DNA of 64,000 nucleotides from Actinacidiphila rubida (lineage in GTDB: Bacteria > Actinomycetota > Actinomycetes > Streptomycetales > Streptomycetaceae): NCBI RefSeq assembly GCF_900110255.1, contig NZ_FODD01000022.1:99313-163312 (forward strand), read 5' to 3'. The notes under the pieces are model-generated. The model worked only from the letters and a program-made list of their open reading frames with translations. It did not search any database and was not told where the DNA came from. This document shows positions 8,043-17,339 of the stretch, one piece after another (positions within the stretch are counted from its first letter, which is position 1; each line of letters opens with the position of its first letter). Position numbers and translations under genes: made by a program.

Positions 8043-9589
8043 GCACCACAGCAGTGGTACGGAAGAACACGTACTTCGACTCCGTGTCCCTGATGTCCGT
8101 CTCGACCAAGGCCAACGGCCTGGACGGGGTGGAACAGGCATTCACCGCCATGGGCACCGAGATGAACAAGAGCGTCCTGGAGAACCTGGGGCTGCTCACC
8201 GACGAGCTGCGGGACGCCGGCAACGGCGACCTGATGATCGTCCTGGTCACCGCCGACGGGGCCGACACCGACGAGCTGCTCGCCGAGGTCGAGGAGTTGC
8301 TGCACCGCAAGGCTCCCGCCTCCGCCGCGGCCGGTACGGTCACCTACCGCACGCTGACCGGCGCGGCCCGGGGCGTCGGGGGCGCCAACCTCGCGGTCAT
8401 CGCGGTCAACGGCGCCTACGCGGCCCGTGAGGCCCGCAAGGCGCTGCTCAGCGGCCTGCACGTGATGCTGTTCAGCGACAACGTGTCCGTCGAGGACGAG
8501 ATCGCCCTCAAGCAACTCGCCCACGAGAAGGGCCTGTTCATGATGGGCCCGGACTGCGGCACGGCAATCGTCAACAACGTCGCCCTGTGCTTCGGCAACA
8601 AGGTGCGCCCCGGCACCGTCGGCATCGTCGCCGCGTCCGGCACCGGTTCGCAGGAGGTCAGCGTCCGCGTCCACGGCCTGGGCGGCGGCGTCTCGCAGCT
8701 CATCGGCACCGGCGGCCGCGACCTGAGCGAGGAGGTCGGCGGCATCATGATGATCGACGGCATCCGCGCCCTCGCCGCCGACGCCGCCACGGACGTGATC
8801 GTCCTGGTCTCCAAGCCGCCGGCCCCCTCGGTGGAGGCCAGAGTCCTCGCCGAGGTCGCCGCGGCGGGCAAGCCCGTCGTGGTCTGGTTCATCGGCGGTT
8901 CGCAGGAGGCGGTCACCGCCGCCGGCGGCCACTTCGCCGCGGACAGTCTTGACGCGGCCCGCCAGGCGGTGCGGCTGGCCGGCGTCGGGCAGCCGGACGT
9001 CGAGGAGTTCGACGCGGTGGCCGCCGCCGACGCCGTCGTCGCCCGGCTCGCCCCCGGGCAGGCCTACGTGCGCGGCCTGTTCTGCGGCGGCACCCTGTGC
9101 GACGAGACGATGTACGCGGTGCGCGATGCGGGGACCGAGGTCTGGAGCAACATCCAGAAGGACCCCGCCCACCGGCTGACCGCCTCGGCCCCCAGCACCG
9201 GGCACACCTTCCTCGACTTCGGCGACGACGACTTCACCAACGGCCGCCCGCACCCGATGATCGACCCGGCGCTGCGCCTGGAACGCCTCGTCGAGGAGGC
9301 CAGGGACCCCGAAGTGGCCGCCGTCGTCATGGACTTCGTGCTCGGCTTCGGCGCCCACGAGGATCCGGTCGGCGTCACGCTGCCCGCGATAGCCGAGGCC
9401 CGGCGGATCGCCGAGGAGGCGGGCCGCCACCTGGAGATCATCGGCTACGTCCTGGGCACCGACCTCGACACGCCGTCGCTGGCCGCGCAGACCGCGGCCC
9501 TGCGGGCCGCCGGCGTGACCGTCACCCGCAGCAGCACCGAGACGGGCAGCTTCGCCCGCGAGATCGCACGAAAGGCCACGCAGGCATGA
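8039..9589 (+). CDS. fdrA: FdrA-family acyl-CoA-synthetase-like carbamoyltransferase subunit
   Basis: A 516-residue member of the FdrA (AllF) family, built like the succinyl-CoA synthetase alpha/beta folds. It has a CoA-binding-like Rossmann region around MLFSDNVSVEDE and MMGPDCGTAIVNNVALCFGN, then GIVAASGTGSQEVSVRVHGLGGG and GRDLSEEVGG, and a second half with YVRGLFCGGTLCDE and FGDDDFTNGRPHPMIDP. FdrA is the core of oxamate carbamoyltransferase in enterobacteria. The GTG start overlaps the DUF2877 stop by four bases, so translation is coupled. The expected reaction is phosphorolysis of a carbamoyl-amide to carbamoyl phosphate. Substrate inferred only. Confidence 0.88.
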   Translation: MSTTAVVRKNTYFDSVSLMSVSTKANGLDGVEQAFTAMGTEMNKSVLENLGLLTDELRDAGNGDLMIVLVTADGADTDELLAEVEELLHRKAPASAAAGTVTYRTLTGAARGVGGANLAVIAVNGAYAAREARKALLSGLHVMLFSDNVSVEDEIALKQLAHEKGLFMMGPDCGTAIVNNVALCFGNKVRPGTVGIVAASGTGSQEVSVRVHGLGGGVSQLIGTGGRDLSEEVGGIMMIDGIRALAADAATDVIVLVSKPPAPSVEARVLAEVAAAGKPVVVWFIGGSQEAVTAAGGHFAADSLDAARQAVRLAGVGQPDVEEFDAVAAADAVVARLAPGQAYVRGLFCGGTLCDETMYAVRDAGTEVWSNIQKDPAHRLTASAPSTGHTFLDFGDDDFTNGRPHPMIDPALRLERLVEEARDPEVAAVVMDFVLGFGAHEDPVGVTLPAIAEARRIAEEAGRHLEIIGYVLGTDLDTPSLAAQTAALRAAGVTVTRSSTETGSFAREIARKATQA

Positions 9590-11022
9590 GCACGCCCGAA
9601 ACGCCCTCCGCCGCCTCGCTCTTCGCCGCCGACCTCAGTGTCGTCAACGTCGGTCTGGCGATGTTCGACCGGGACATCGCCGCGCAGGGCGCCGCGGTCA
9701 CCACCCTGGACTGGACGCCGCCCGGCGGCGGCAGTGCCGAGGCCGTCCGCGCGCTGGACGCCCTGGACGCGCCGGAGGTGGCCGCCCGGATCGAGGCCGC
9801 CAACGCCGAGGCGGTCGAGCGGATCACCACCGCCCGGCCCGTTCTCGTCGGCTACGGCCGGGCACTCGACGTCGTCCCCGGCATGACCCCGACCACGATC
9901 CTGCACTCCGGGCCGCCCATCACCTGGGAGCGGATGGCAGGCGCGATGCGGGGCGCGGTCACCGGCGCCCTCGTCTTCGAAGGCCTGGCCAAGGACCTCG
10001 ACGAGGCCGCGGACCTGGCCGCCTCCGGAGCGATCACCTTCGCCCCCTGCCACGAGCACGACTGCGTCGGCTCGATGGCCGGCGTCACCTCCGCGTCGAT
10101 GTACATGCACGTGGTGCGCAACGAGACGCACGGCAACACCGCCTTCACCAACCTGTCCGAGCAGATGGCGAAGATCCTGCGCATGGGCGCCAACGATCAG
10201 AGCGTCATCGACCGCCTGAACTGGATGCGCGACGTCCTGGGCCCGATGCTCAAGGAGGCGCTGGAGATCGGCGGACCGATCGACCTGCGCCTGATGCTCT
10301 CGCAGGCCGTGCACATGGGCGACGAGTGCCACAACCGCAACAACGCGGGCACGCTTCTGCTGGCCCAGGCGCTCAGCCCGTCCCTGCTGCAGACGTCGTT
10401 CACCACCGCGCAGAAGAAGGAGGTCTTCGACTTCATCGCCGGCTCCGACTACTTCTCGGGACCGACGTGGATGGCGATGGCGAAGGCGGCCCTCGACGCG
10501 GCGCACGGCATCGAGAACTCCACGATCGTCACCACGATGGCGCGCAACGGCGTCGAGTTCGGCATCCGGGTCAGCGGTCTCCCCGGCCGCTGGTTCACCG
10601 GCCCGGCGCAGAAGGTCGTCGGCCCGATGTTCGCCGGCTACAAGCCCGAGGACTCCGGCCTCGACATCGGCGACAGCGCGATCACCGAGACGTACGGCTT
10701 CGGCGGCTTCGCGATGTCCGCCGCTCCCGCGATCGTGGCCCTGGTCGGCGGCACCGTGCAGGAGGCCATGGGCTACACCCGCGACATGGGGGAGATCACC
10801 ACGACGCAGAACCCCAACGTCACGATCCCCGCCCTCGACTTCCAGGGGCTGCCGACCGGCATCGACGTCCGCAAGGTGCTCGACACCGGCATCCTGCCCG
10901 TGATCAACACGGCCATCGCCCACAAGGAGGCCGGCATCGGCATGATCGGCGCGGGCATCACCCACCCGCCCGTCGAGGCATTCACCCACGCGGCCGGCGC
11001 GCTCGCCGACGCCCTCACCTGA
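9586..11022 (+). CDS. allG: DUF1116 protein (YlbE/AllG-like)
   Basis: A 478-residue DUF1116 family protein, the third subunit of the FdrA-type system. Characteristic stretches include VVNVGLAMFDRDI near the start, the His-rich FAPCHEHDCVGSMAGVTSASM block, MGDECHNRNNAGTLLL, and the long conserved ARNGVEFGIRVSGLPGRWFTGPA. The clustered His/Cys/Asp residues suggest an active site or metal site. ATG 9586 overlaps the fdrA stop (ATGA). It is followed 34 bases later by the NCS1 permease, completing the operon. Family members are encoded with FdrA and a carbamate kinase in allantoin-type loci. Confidence 0.88.
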   Translation: MSTPETPSAASLFAADLSVVNVGLAMFDRDIAAQGAAVTTLDWTPPGGGSAEAVRALDALDAPEVAARIEAANAEAVERITTARPVLVGYGRALDVVPGMTPTTILHSGPPITWERMAGAMRGAVTGALVFEGLAKDLDEAADLAASGAITFAPCHEHDCVGSMAGVTSASMYMHVVRNETHGNTAFTNLSEQMAKILRMGANDQSVIDRLNWMRDVLGPMLKEALEIGGPIDLRLMLSQAVHMGDECHNRNNAGTLLLAQALSPSLLQTSFTTAQKKEVFDFIAGSDYFSGPTWMAMAKAALDAAHGIENSTIVTTMARNGVEFGIRVSGLPGRWFTGPAQKVVGPMFAGYKPEDSGLDIGDSAITETYGFGGFAMSAAPAIVALVGGTVQEAMGYTRDMGEITTTQNPNVTIPALDFQGLPTGIDVRKVLDTGILPVINTAIAHKEAGIGMIGAGITHPPVEAFTHAAGALADALT

Positions 11023-11056
11023 CGCGCGAGCGCCCGACCGAAGGCCCGGACCTCAC

Positions 11057-12442
11057 ATGAACACGCACCAGACCACCGCGGACCAGGACGTCTCCGCGGC
11101 CAGGGAACTCGACTCCGAGTACGAGCACAGCCCCGTCCCGGCCGGCAGCCGCAAGTCGCTGTGGACCGTCTCGGCCGTCTGGTTCGGCTTCCCGATGATC
11201 CTCACCAACGCGGTGCCCGGCGGCGTGGTGGTCGCGCTGCTCGGCTTCTGGCGGGGGCTGGCCGCCATCGCGGCGGCCAACCTCGTGATGCTGCTGTACG
11301 TCGGCATCCTCAGCCACCGCGCGGGCTCGACCGGCGAGAGCTTCTCGCTGCAGGCCACCCGCACGTTCGGGCGCGTCGGCTACATCGTGGCCTCCGCGTT
11401 CCTCGCCACCGTCGTGGTCGGCTGGTTCGCCTTCAACACCGGCGCCACCGGGGCGACGCTGCACCAGGCGTTCGGCTGGCACGAGCGGCTGGTCGCGGTG
11501 CTGGCCGGGCTGGGCTTCATCGCCTTGACGTACCTGGGCATCAAGGCGCTGTCCTGGCTGGGTGCGGTGGCCGCGCCGCTGTTCCTCGTCGCGGGCGGCG
11601 TTGCCCTGGTGATCGTCGCCCGCCACCAGGGTCTGGGCGCCGTCACCTCCTACAAGGGGGTCGGCGGGGGCGCGTCCCTCACCTTCGGCGCGGCCGTCTC
11701 GATGGTGATGGCGACCTTCGCGGACTCGGGCACGATGACGGCCGACTTCACCCGCTGGTCGAAGAACGGGCGGCAGGCGGTCCTCGCCACGATCAGTGCC
11801 TTCCCGGTGGCCAGCGTGGTCGCGCAGGTCACCGGCGGCCTCGTGGTGGCGGCGGGTGCGGTGGCCGCGCCGGCCACCGGCGGCGGCGACTTCCTGCCGA
11901 TCCTCACCGGGCAGCACACAGCCGTGCTGAACGTGCTGGCCGCGGTCTTCGTCTTCGTCAACCTCGGTTCCGTCTGCAGCCACTGCCTGTACAACGGAGC
12001 GCTGGGGTGGTCGCACCTGACCGGGCGCGGCATGCGGACGACGACGATCGCGCTCGGCCTGCTCGGCACCGTCGCGGCGCTCGCCGGTGTGTGGAACCAC
12101 TTCCTGGACTGGCTGGTCATCCTGAGCGTCTTCGTGCCGCCGCTCGGCGGCGTGCTCATCGCGGACCAGTTCGCCGCGCGCGGCGGGCGCGCCGCCATGG
12201 ACCGCCGCGCCCCCGCTGCGATCCGCCCCACGGCCTTCGGCGCGTGGGCGGTCGGCGCCGGAGCCGCGGCCGTCGCGCACTGGTACGCGCCGCAGCTGTC
12301 CGATGCGGTGACCGGCCTGGTCGTCGCGTTCGTGGCCTACGCGGTGCTCGAACGCGCGCTGCCCGCCTCGGTCAGCCTCGGCACCGGCGGACGGGACCGC
12401 ACCCGCGACGAGGTGAGCGGCGGGGCCGGCACGGCCGCCTGA
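11057..12442 (+). CDS. NCS1-family purine/cytosine-type permease
   Basis: A 461-residue inner-membrane transporter with about twelve hydrophobic segments. Family marks are the cytoplasmic SVWFGFPMILTNAVPGG near TM1, TFGRVGYIVASAFL, and FADSGTMTADFTRW in the middle (substrate-site region of CodB/Mhp1-like carriers). These carriers co-transport nucleobases, allantoin or hydantoins with a cation. As the last gene of the allH-fdrA-allG operon, just before a strong terminator, it probably imports the compound the island degrades. It has no residue pattern that lets me choose between cytosine, allantoin or a hydantoin. Confidence 0.9.
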   Translation: MNTHQTTADQDVSAARELDSEYEHSPVPAGSRKSLWTVSAVWFGFPMILTNAVPGGVVVALLGFWRGLAAIAAANLVMLLYVGILSHRAGSTGESFSLQATRTFGRVGYIVASAFLATVVVGWFAFNTGATGATLHQAFGWHERLVAVLAGLGFIALTYLGIKALSWLGAVAAPLFLVAGGVALVIVARHQGLGAVTSYKGVGGGASLTFGAAVSMVMATFADSGTMTADFTRWSKNGRQAVLATISAFPVASVVAQVTGGLVVAAGAVAAPATGGGDFLPILTGQHTAVLNVLAAVFVFVNLGSVCSHCLYNGALGWSHLTGRGMRTTTIALGLLGTVAALAGVWNHFLDWLVILSVFVPPLGGVLIADQFAARGGRAAMDRRAPAAIRPTAFGAWAVGAGAAAVAHWYAPQLSDAVTGLVVAFVAYAVLERALPASVSLGTGGRDRTRDEVSGGAGTAA

Positions 12443-12475
12443 GCGGGACCGGACCGGCGATCCGCGACGGGGTGG

Positions 12476-12514
12476 GCGCGGGCACAACGGCTGGAGAAGC
12501 CGTTGTGCCCGCGC
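12476..12514 (+). terminator. Strong intrinsic-type terminator closing the carbamoyltransferase operon
   Basis: A perfect 17-bp inverted repeat (GCGCGGGCACAACGGCT and its complement) surrounds a GGAGA loop, 33 bases past the permease stop. No long T tract follows, as is common in Streptomyces. Confidence 0.8.
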
Positions 12515-12617
12515 ACCGTTGTCGTAGGTCCCTCCCAGCATCAGGGCCGCGGCCGGCGAGTAGGCCGCGCCAGGCCGTCAAGGTGCGGGTGCGCTGACCG
12601 CGGCGCACGATCGTTTT

Positions 12618-12914
12618 ATGAGCGCAACACCGCGAGCCCCGTATGACGGCCCTGCCGTCGTCCTCGTCGGCGGCCAGGAGATCCCCGTCCACGCCCGACT
12701 GATGGTGACGATGTGCACTCGGCTCGGTGAGGAATGGGGCGGGGAAGTCACACCGGAGCAAGACGTCGACCTCAACTGGCTACTGCACGCCAACGACTCC
12801 GCGTCCGTGCGCACGGATCGCGGGGAGGCCGCCATCCTCCCGCAGCCGGATGCGGTGATCGACAGTGAGCACCAGCGCATTCCGGTCAAGGGCAGCGGGC
12901 TCCCGCCCTTCTAG
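12618..12914 (+). CDS. Small conserved-type hypothetical protein
   Basis: A 98-residue soluble protein with no signal peptide or membrane segment. The N-terminal YDGPAVVLVGGQEIPVHARL stretch resembles the opening strands of the small DUF4873-type beta domains seen in actinomycetes, but I am not sure of this. The middle (GEEWGGEVTPEQDVDLNWLLH) replaces the usual Trp/Gly loop. It stands alone after the operon terminator. The codon usage (G/C at third positions) looks coding. No function can be assigned. Confidence 0.55.
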   Translation: MSATPRAPYDGPAVVLVGGQEIPVHARLMVTMCTRLGEEWGGEVTPEQDVDLNWLLHANDSASVRTDRGEAAILPQPDAVIDSEHQRIPVKGSGLPPF

Positions 12915-13301
12915 CCGCCTATGAGCATATGAGCAGGACGGCGTGCCCACGCTCCGGCCGGCAAGGGCATCGAGAGCCATGGCGGCGGAGCTTCGCACAT
13001 TCACCGCATGGTCCACCGGAACCGGACGCGCGAGCGCCCCGCCGACGGGGGGGTACAGCGGGGCGCTTGCTGGGGTGCAACGCTGCCACCGAGACCCCGG
13101 CGGGGCCATACGTCGTTCAGCGCAGAACACGCGTTCTGAGCCGACTCCTCCCCCGGGAGGCGCGCGCCGGACGGCGGGGGCGGCGCCTCATCCCCGTCGA
13201 TCGACGCGGTAACGCCGATCCGCACGGTGTGCACCGCGTTCGGCACGCTCGCACCCCCGCAGAGCGGTGACCAGGGCAAACGGAAAACTCTCAGTGGAGT
13301 A
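12915..13301. other. Intergenic, with one hairpin and one small palindrome
   Basis: I see no convincing gene. A 10-bp perfect stem (AGCGCCCCGC, 13033-13042, with 13058-13067; 15-base loop) may end transcription from the small gene upstream. CAGAAC-ACGC-GTTCTG (13123-13138) is a short operator-like palindrome with no evident partner. Confidence 0.5.
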
Positions 13302-13808
13302 CTAGCCGCCGGTGGTGCCGTCGAGCATCTCGCGCAGAATGTCCAGGTGGCCGTTGTGGCGGGCTGTCTCCTCGGTGAGGTGCAGCAGGATCCAGCGCAG
13401 GTCGACGCGGAGGCCGTCGCGGATGGTTCCCGCGGCCCGCATGTCCAGCTCGTTCCCGGCGACGAACTCGCGGTAACGGGCGCTCTGTTCGGCGTACTCG
13501 TCGAGCAACTGCGTGAGCGGGACGTCGACGGCGATCCGCATCTCGCGGTCGGGGTCCTCATCCGTCATGGGGGCCCGGTCCTCCTCGCCGAGGAGGACCA
13601 CCTGGAACCAGTAGTACTCGACCCAGCGCAGGTGGTTGATCAGCCCGCTCATGGTCATCAGCGGTGATCCCGGCAGGAGCGCCTTGCGGGCGTTCTCCGC
13701 GCTGACGCCGTCGCACTTGGCGCGGGCCGTGTCACGGGCGTAGTCGAGAAAAGTGGTCAGCTGGGTGCGCTCGTCCCACGCCGGGGGTGTGTCGTCGATT
13801 CTGGTCAT
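13302..13808 (-). CDS. DinB/DUF664-family protein
   Basis: A 168-residue four-helix-bundle protein of the DinB-like (DUF664) family. It has LTTFLDYARDTARAKCDGVS, SPLMTMSGLINHLRWVEYYWFQ (first metal His in NHLRWVE), and RWILLHLTEETARHNGHLDILREMLDG (two further metal His). The His triad suggests a divalent metal site. Relatives include bacillithiol/mycothiol S-transferases and damage-inducible proteins; substrate unknown. I choose ATG 13808 (MTRIDDT); an in-frame ATG four codons earlier is possible. It stands alone. Confidence 0.85.
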   Translation of the reverse strand: MTRIDDTPPAWDERTQLTTFLDYARDTARAKCDGVSAENARKALLPGSPLMTMSGLINHLRWVEYYWFQVVLLGEEDRAPMTDEDPDREMRIAVDVPLTQLLDEYAEQSARYREFVAGNELDMRAAGTIRDGLRVDLRWILLHLTEETARHNGHLDILREMLDGTTGG

Positions 13809-14239
13809 CGCGCGAAGCATCCCCGATCATCACGACCGATGTCGAGGCACTTGTCGACGGTCCCAACTGATCCGCCTGGCTCCTTGCCAGGCGGGTCGCT
13901 ACGCGATTCGACGCCGGTGCGCCGCCCGGGAGGGTCCGCCGAACAGGCCACCGCATACGAGCAGCCGCCGGAACACGCCGGGGCCGCGGGCGCAGACCCG
14001 GCGGTGGGGACGGAGCGTATGGCGGTCGCGTCGGCTCGCACATGCCTGCGAGGTTGCCGCCCCCTGTGGGCGGACGCACCCTGGATAGGGAGCCCGGCGT
14101 CGTGGCAGGTGCTTGCGCCGGCGCCGGGAGCGCCCGGCCACCGGGGGTCGACGCTCCTCAAGGGTGGTCCCGGCTCCGTCCTTCGCTCTCGCCGGCGGCC
14201 GCCGCGGTCGATCGTCCGTTGCAGGCTGGAGCAGGAATC
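13809..14239. other. Intergenic spacer between DinB gene and SDR gene
   Basis: This is a divergent spacer of about 430 bases. The open frames that cross it have no domain sense and differ in composition from the flanking proteins. It must carry both promoters; I see no clear operator. Confidence 0.4.
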
Positions 14240-14992
14240 ATGGAGCAGCTCAAAGACCAGACGGCCGTCGTCACCGGCGGCACCAGCGGGATCGGGCTGG
14301 CCGCGGCCAAGCGGTTCAGCGCCGAAGGGGCCTACGTGTTCATCACGGGACGCCGTCAGGAAGCACTGGACGACGCGGTCGGCCAGATCGGACCCCACGC
14401 CACCGGGACCCGCGGAGACGTCGCCGATCCGGCCGACCTCGACCGCCTCTACGCAAGTGTGGCCGAGCGGGGGAAGCCCATCGACGTGCTGTTCGCGAAC
14501 GCCGGCGGCGGCGAGTTCGCGCCCCTGGAGCAGATCACCGAGGAGCACTTCGACGCCACATTCGACGTCAACGTCAAAGGCATGCTCTTCACCGTCCAGA
14601 AGGCCCTGCCCCTGCTCAACCCCGAGGGTGCCTCGGTGATCCTGACGGGTTCCACGGCGGCCGGCAGCGGAGCCGAGGCATTCGGCGTCTACGCGGCTTC
14701 CAAGGCGGCCGTGCGTTCGTTCGGCCGCACCTGGGCCAACGAGCTCAAAGGCCGCAATGTCCGCGTGAACACCCTGGTGCCGGGCGTGACGGACACCGCC
14801 GGCATCACCGGACTGGCCCCGAACGCGGAGGAGGCCGAAAACCTGAAGGCGCTGCTGACCAGTCAGGTTCCGCTCGGACGCATGAGCCACCCCGACGAAA
14901 TCGCTGCCGCGGCGCTCTTCCTCGCCTCCAAGGAGAGCAGTTACGTCACCGGCAGCGAACTGTACGTCGACGGCGGACTCAACCAGATCTGA
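14240..14992 (+). CDS. Short-chain dehydrogenase/reductase
   Basis: A 250-residue classical SDR. The NAD(P) motif TGGTSGIG is at about 14-21, NAGGG replaces the usual NAG, and the Ser-Tyr-Lys triad appears as LTGSTAAGSG and YAASKAAVRSF. A C-terminal GSELYVDGGLNQI matches the family's tail. It would oxidise or reduce a hydroxyl/carbonyl in the cytoplasm. ATG 14240 is chosen since MEQLKDQTAVVTGG is the usual N-terminus and GGAGCAGGA lies just upstream. It converges on the ZIP transporter gene. Substrate unknown. Confidence 0.92.
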   Translation: MEQLKDQTAVVTGGTSGIGLAAAKRFSAEGAYVFITGRRQEALDDAVGQIGPHATGTRGDVADPADLDRLYASVAERGKPIDVLFANAGGGEFAPLEQITEEHFDATFDVNVKGMLFTVQKALPLLNPEGASVILTGSTAAGSGAEAFGVYAASKAAVRSFGRTWANELKGRNVRVNTLVPGVTDTAGITGLAPNAEEAENLKALLTSQVPLGRMSHPDEIAAAALFLASKESSYVTGSELYVDGGLNQI

Positions 14993-15016
14993 TTCCGGCA
15001 CGCGCCGGCCCGGCGG

Positions 15017-15790
15017 TCACCCGGTCAGGCCGACCACGAGCCACATGAACCCGGCCCCCGCCACCGTGAACAGCAACGTGGCGCGTGACGGGTGCGAACT
15101 GTGCGCCTCCGGCAGGATGTCGGAGGTCGCCAAGTAGAGCAGGAAGCCGGCGAAGAACCCGAGATAGAGGCCGAGCACCCCTTCGGGGATGGTGAAAGCC
15201 AAGGTCAGTGCTGCGCCGACCACAGGCGCGACGGCGTCGCCGGCCACCAGGACGATCGCCTTGCGCCGCTCGTTCCCGTACAGCCGGGTCAGCGTGTAGG
15301 TGTTGAAACCGTCCGCAAAGTCGTGCGCGATGATGGCGATGGCCACGACCGAGCCGACTCCGGAGCCGGCCTGGAAAGCGGCTCCGATGGCGAAACCGTC
15401 GAAGAGGCTGTGCGCGATGAGCGCGCCGGCCGCTGCCACGCCGAGACCCGGAGTGTCGTGCCTGTGGCCGTGGCTGTGGCCGTGGCCGGCAGCGTGAGGG
15501 TGCTCGTGACGGGCGTACTCACCCTCATGCGCACGGTGCATCGCCACCGACCGCTCCACGACATGGATGGTGAGGAAGCCGCCGACGAACAGGAGCAGTG
15601 CGGCCGGCACATGGAAGATCCGACGCGGCTGGGCGCTCAGCGCCTCGGGCAGCAGATCGAAGCCGACCACGCCGAGCATCAGGCCGGCGGCCAGCCCCAG
15701 GACGAGATGGCGGCGGTCGCCGACCCGCTGCGCGACGATCCCGCCGATCAGCGTCATCAAGAACGCGCCCACGGCGACGATCGCAGCCAT
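15017..15790 (-). CDS. ZIP-family metal transporter
   Basis: A 257-residue inner-membrane protein with about eight hydrophobic segments. A His-rich cytoplasmic loop (HEHPHAAGHGHSHGHRH, about 95-111) is followed by the ZIP pore motifs HSLFDGFAIG (His127, Asp131) in TM4 and HDFADGFNT in TM5. ZIP proteins import Zn2+, or Fe/Mn in some relatives. It is monocistronic and convergent with the SDR gene. I looked for a clear Zur box upstream and did not find one. Confidence 0.9.
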   Translation of the reverse strand: MAAIVAVGAFLMTLIGGIVAQRVGDRRHLVLGLAAGLMLGVVGFDLLPEALSAQPRRIFHVPAALLLFVGGFLTIHVVERSVAMHRAHEGEYARHEHPHAAGHGHSHGHRHDTPGLGVAAAGALIAHSLFDGFAIGAAFQAGSGVGSVVAIAIIAHDFADGFNTYTLTRLYGNERRKAIVLVAGDAVAPVVGAALTLAFTIPEGVLGLYLGFFAGFLLYLATSDILPEAHSSHPSRATLLFTVAGAGFMWLVVGLTG

Positions 15791-16371
15791 GACGCGATTA
15801 TCGGCACGGGCTGTTCTGACAACGAATCGGTTGGGCCATCCGGACAGCTCAGGATCCGCGGCCTGTTGACGTAGAGGTAGGCGGGCGGACTACGGCCGCC
15901 GTTGTGGCGAAGTCATCGCCCCCGGGCTCACCGGTGAATTCAACCCTTGTCAACAGATCGTCCTGGATCCGGCCCAGCGGCAGCATCGGCTCGAGCGCAG
16001 TACGGCAGGCAGTGCCGGCTCCGCGTCATCGGCCAGCACTCGCAGAGCTGCTGTAGGGGCGTGCCGGCTCGGGCCGTGCCATGTGCTGCCGGTCCACGAC
16101 GACTACCCGGCCCGCCGGTCCCTCACCGGGCGGGGGGAACCCGCAGCTCAGGGGCCGCTGCGTACCGTGTCGCCGTCAAATGTCCGGCAGACCTCGCCTG
16201 CGAGCAGGCCGGGCGGGGAGTCTTGCGGCGCCCCTCGACGCGGTCGTGGGGCGGGTGGCACGGTGGACGCGCAGTTCCCCGGAGCCGGCACCGGAGCCGG
16301 CGAGCACGCCGAGGGGCCCACGGGGTCACATCGGCCGGCCACCCCGCCGACTCATCCGCCTGGAGCCTCAC
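15791..16371. other. Intergenic, 581 bases between divergent ZIP and lectin genes
   Basis: No supported gene. Several open frames run through it but lack domain content. A short stretch near 15925-15985 reads like protein (GEFNPCQQIVLDP) and could be a worn gene fragment, but I could not extend it. Promoters for both flanking genes must lie here. Confidence 0.4.
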
Positions 16372-17022
16372 ATGACCTCGTGCAAGCTCGGCCGCCGACT
16401 CGCGGTCGTCGCCTTCGCAGCGCTGCTGCCGCTCGCCGTCACCTCCAACGCCCACGCGACGGGCTTGGGCAACTTCTACATCAAGAACCTCTGGACCAAG
16501 CAGTGCGTCGACCTCGGCGGCACCGGTGCACAGCCCAACGGCACCGTCGTGTGGCAGGACTCCTGCCTCAACAACGGCGCCAGCGACAACCAGGAATGGG
16601 GCTTCCTGAGCACCCGCAAGACCTCTCACGGCACCCAGCTCTACGAGATCGTCAACGTGAAGAGCCAGCGATGCCTCGACCTGCCCGGCACCGGTGCCGA
16701 CGGCGCCGGCAGCGCGGTGTCCCTCATCACGTGCCAGGCCGACCAGGCCGCCGACAACCAGGAGTGGTACATCGACTCCCTCGACGGCACCAACCACTAC
16801 GTCCTGCTCATCAACTACGCGTCCTCCGGCAACCAGCCCGGGGTGTTCAAGGACGACGAGTGCCTGGACGTCAGCGGCTTCGCGGAAGACGACGGCGACG
16901 AATACCCGCGGGCGCCCCTGACCATCTACCCCTGCACCACGAATTCCTCTACCAATGTGAACGGCTCGTGGTACGACGGCGTCCCGTACGACGACCACGT
17001 GTGGGATCTGCAGACCGTGTGA
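16372..17022 (+). CDS. Secreted ricin-type beta-trefoil lectin protein
   Basis: A 216-residue exported protein. Residues 1-29 are a signal peptide (CKLGRRLAVVAFAALLPLAV, cleavage after NAHA). The rest is a ricin B-type trefoil: QxW-like repeats are seen as DNQEWGF, DNQEWYI and DDHVWDL, each preceded by a CVDL/CLDL/CLDV strand with paired cysteines. Such domains bind galactose or other glycans. Here the lectin stands alone, with no catalytic module. ATG 16372 is the only start that gives a clean signal peptide. A hairpin 85 bases downstream may terminate it. Confidence 0.85.
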   Translation: MTSCKLGRRLAVVAFAALLPLAVTSNAHATGLGNFYIKNLWTKQCVDLGGTGAQPNGTVVWQDSCLNNGASDNQEWGFLSTRKTSHGTQLYEIVNVKSQRCLDLPGTGADGAGSAVSLITCQADQAADNQEWYIDSLDGTNHYVLLINYASSGNQPGVFKDDECLDVSGFAEDDGDEYPRAPLTIYPCTTNSSTNVNGSWYDGVPYDDHVWDLQTV

Positions 17023-17106
17023 TCAACGGGGCCCCAGCCGTCGCAGGTGCTCAGGAGGCGTCACCCGGTAGTCCGGCCGGAGAGGTACAAGAGGAGCGGA
17101 ACCACA

Positions 17107-17143
17107 GAGGTGGGCGTGCGGCTCGACGTCGCGCGCCCACCTC
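17107..17143 (+). terminator. Hairpin after lectin gene
   Basis: A 14-bp stem (17107-17120 with 17130-17143, one G-T wobble) with a 9-base loop. It is the only strong structure in the 317-base lectin-XRE spacer. Confidence 0.5.
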
Positions 17144-17339
17144 GTGCCGTCCGGCGTGACCATGACCGTCCCGACGCGGGCTGGGTGCTCGCCGGGTGCC
17201 GAAAAGCCGTCCGGGGGCGGCGGGTTCACCGACCGGGACCCAGAGCCGGGTATGCACCGCGAACTGTCGCCGGGCCGCCTTATGATCTCTGCCGGAGGGC
17301 TGGGGAAGCCCTCGAAAAGCGGCACGGTTGGGGGGCGAA

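Noticed and set aside
5882..9430. A 1182-codon open frame on the minus strand
   Set aside because: It is the antisense of arcC spacer, allH and fdrA, which have clear families, coupled starts and correct codon bias. High GC leaves long stop-free antisense frames; this one has no domain content of its own.
15791..15900. Zur box controlling the ZIP transporter
   Set aside because: No AT-rich TGAAAATGATTTTCA-like palindrome is present upstream of the gene.
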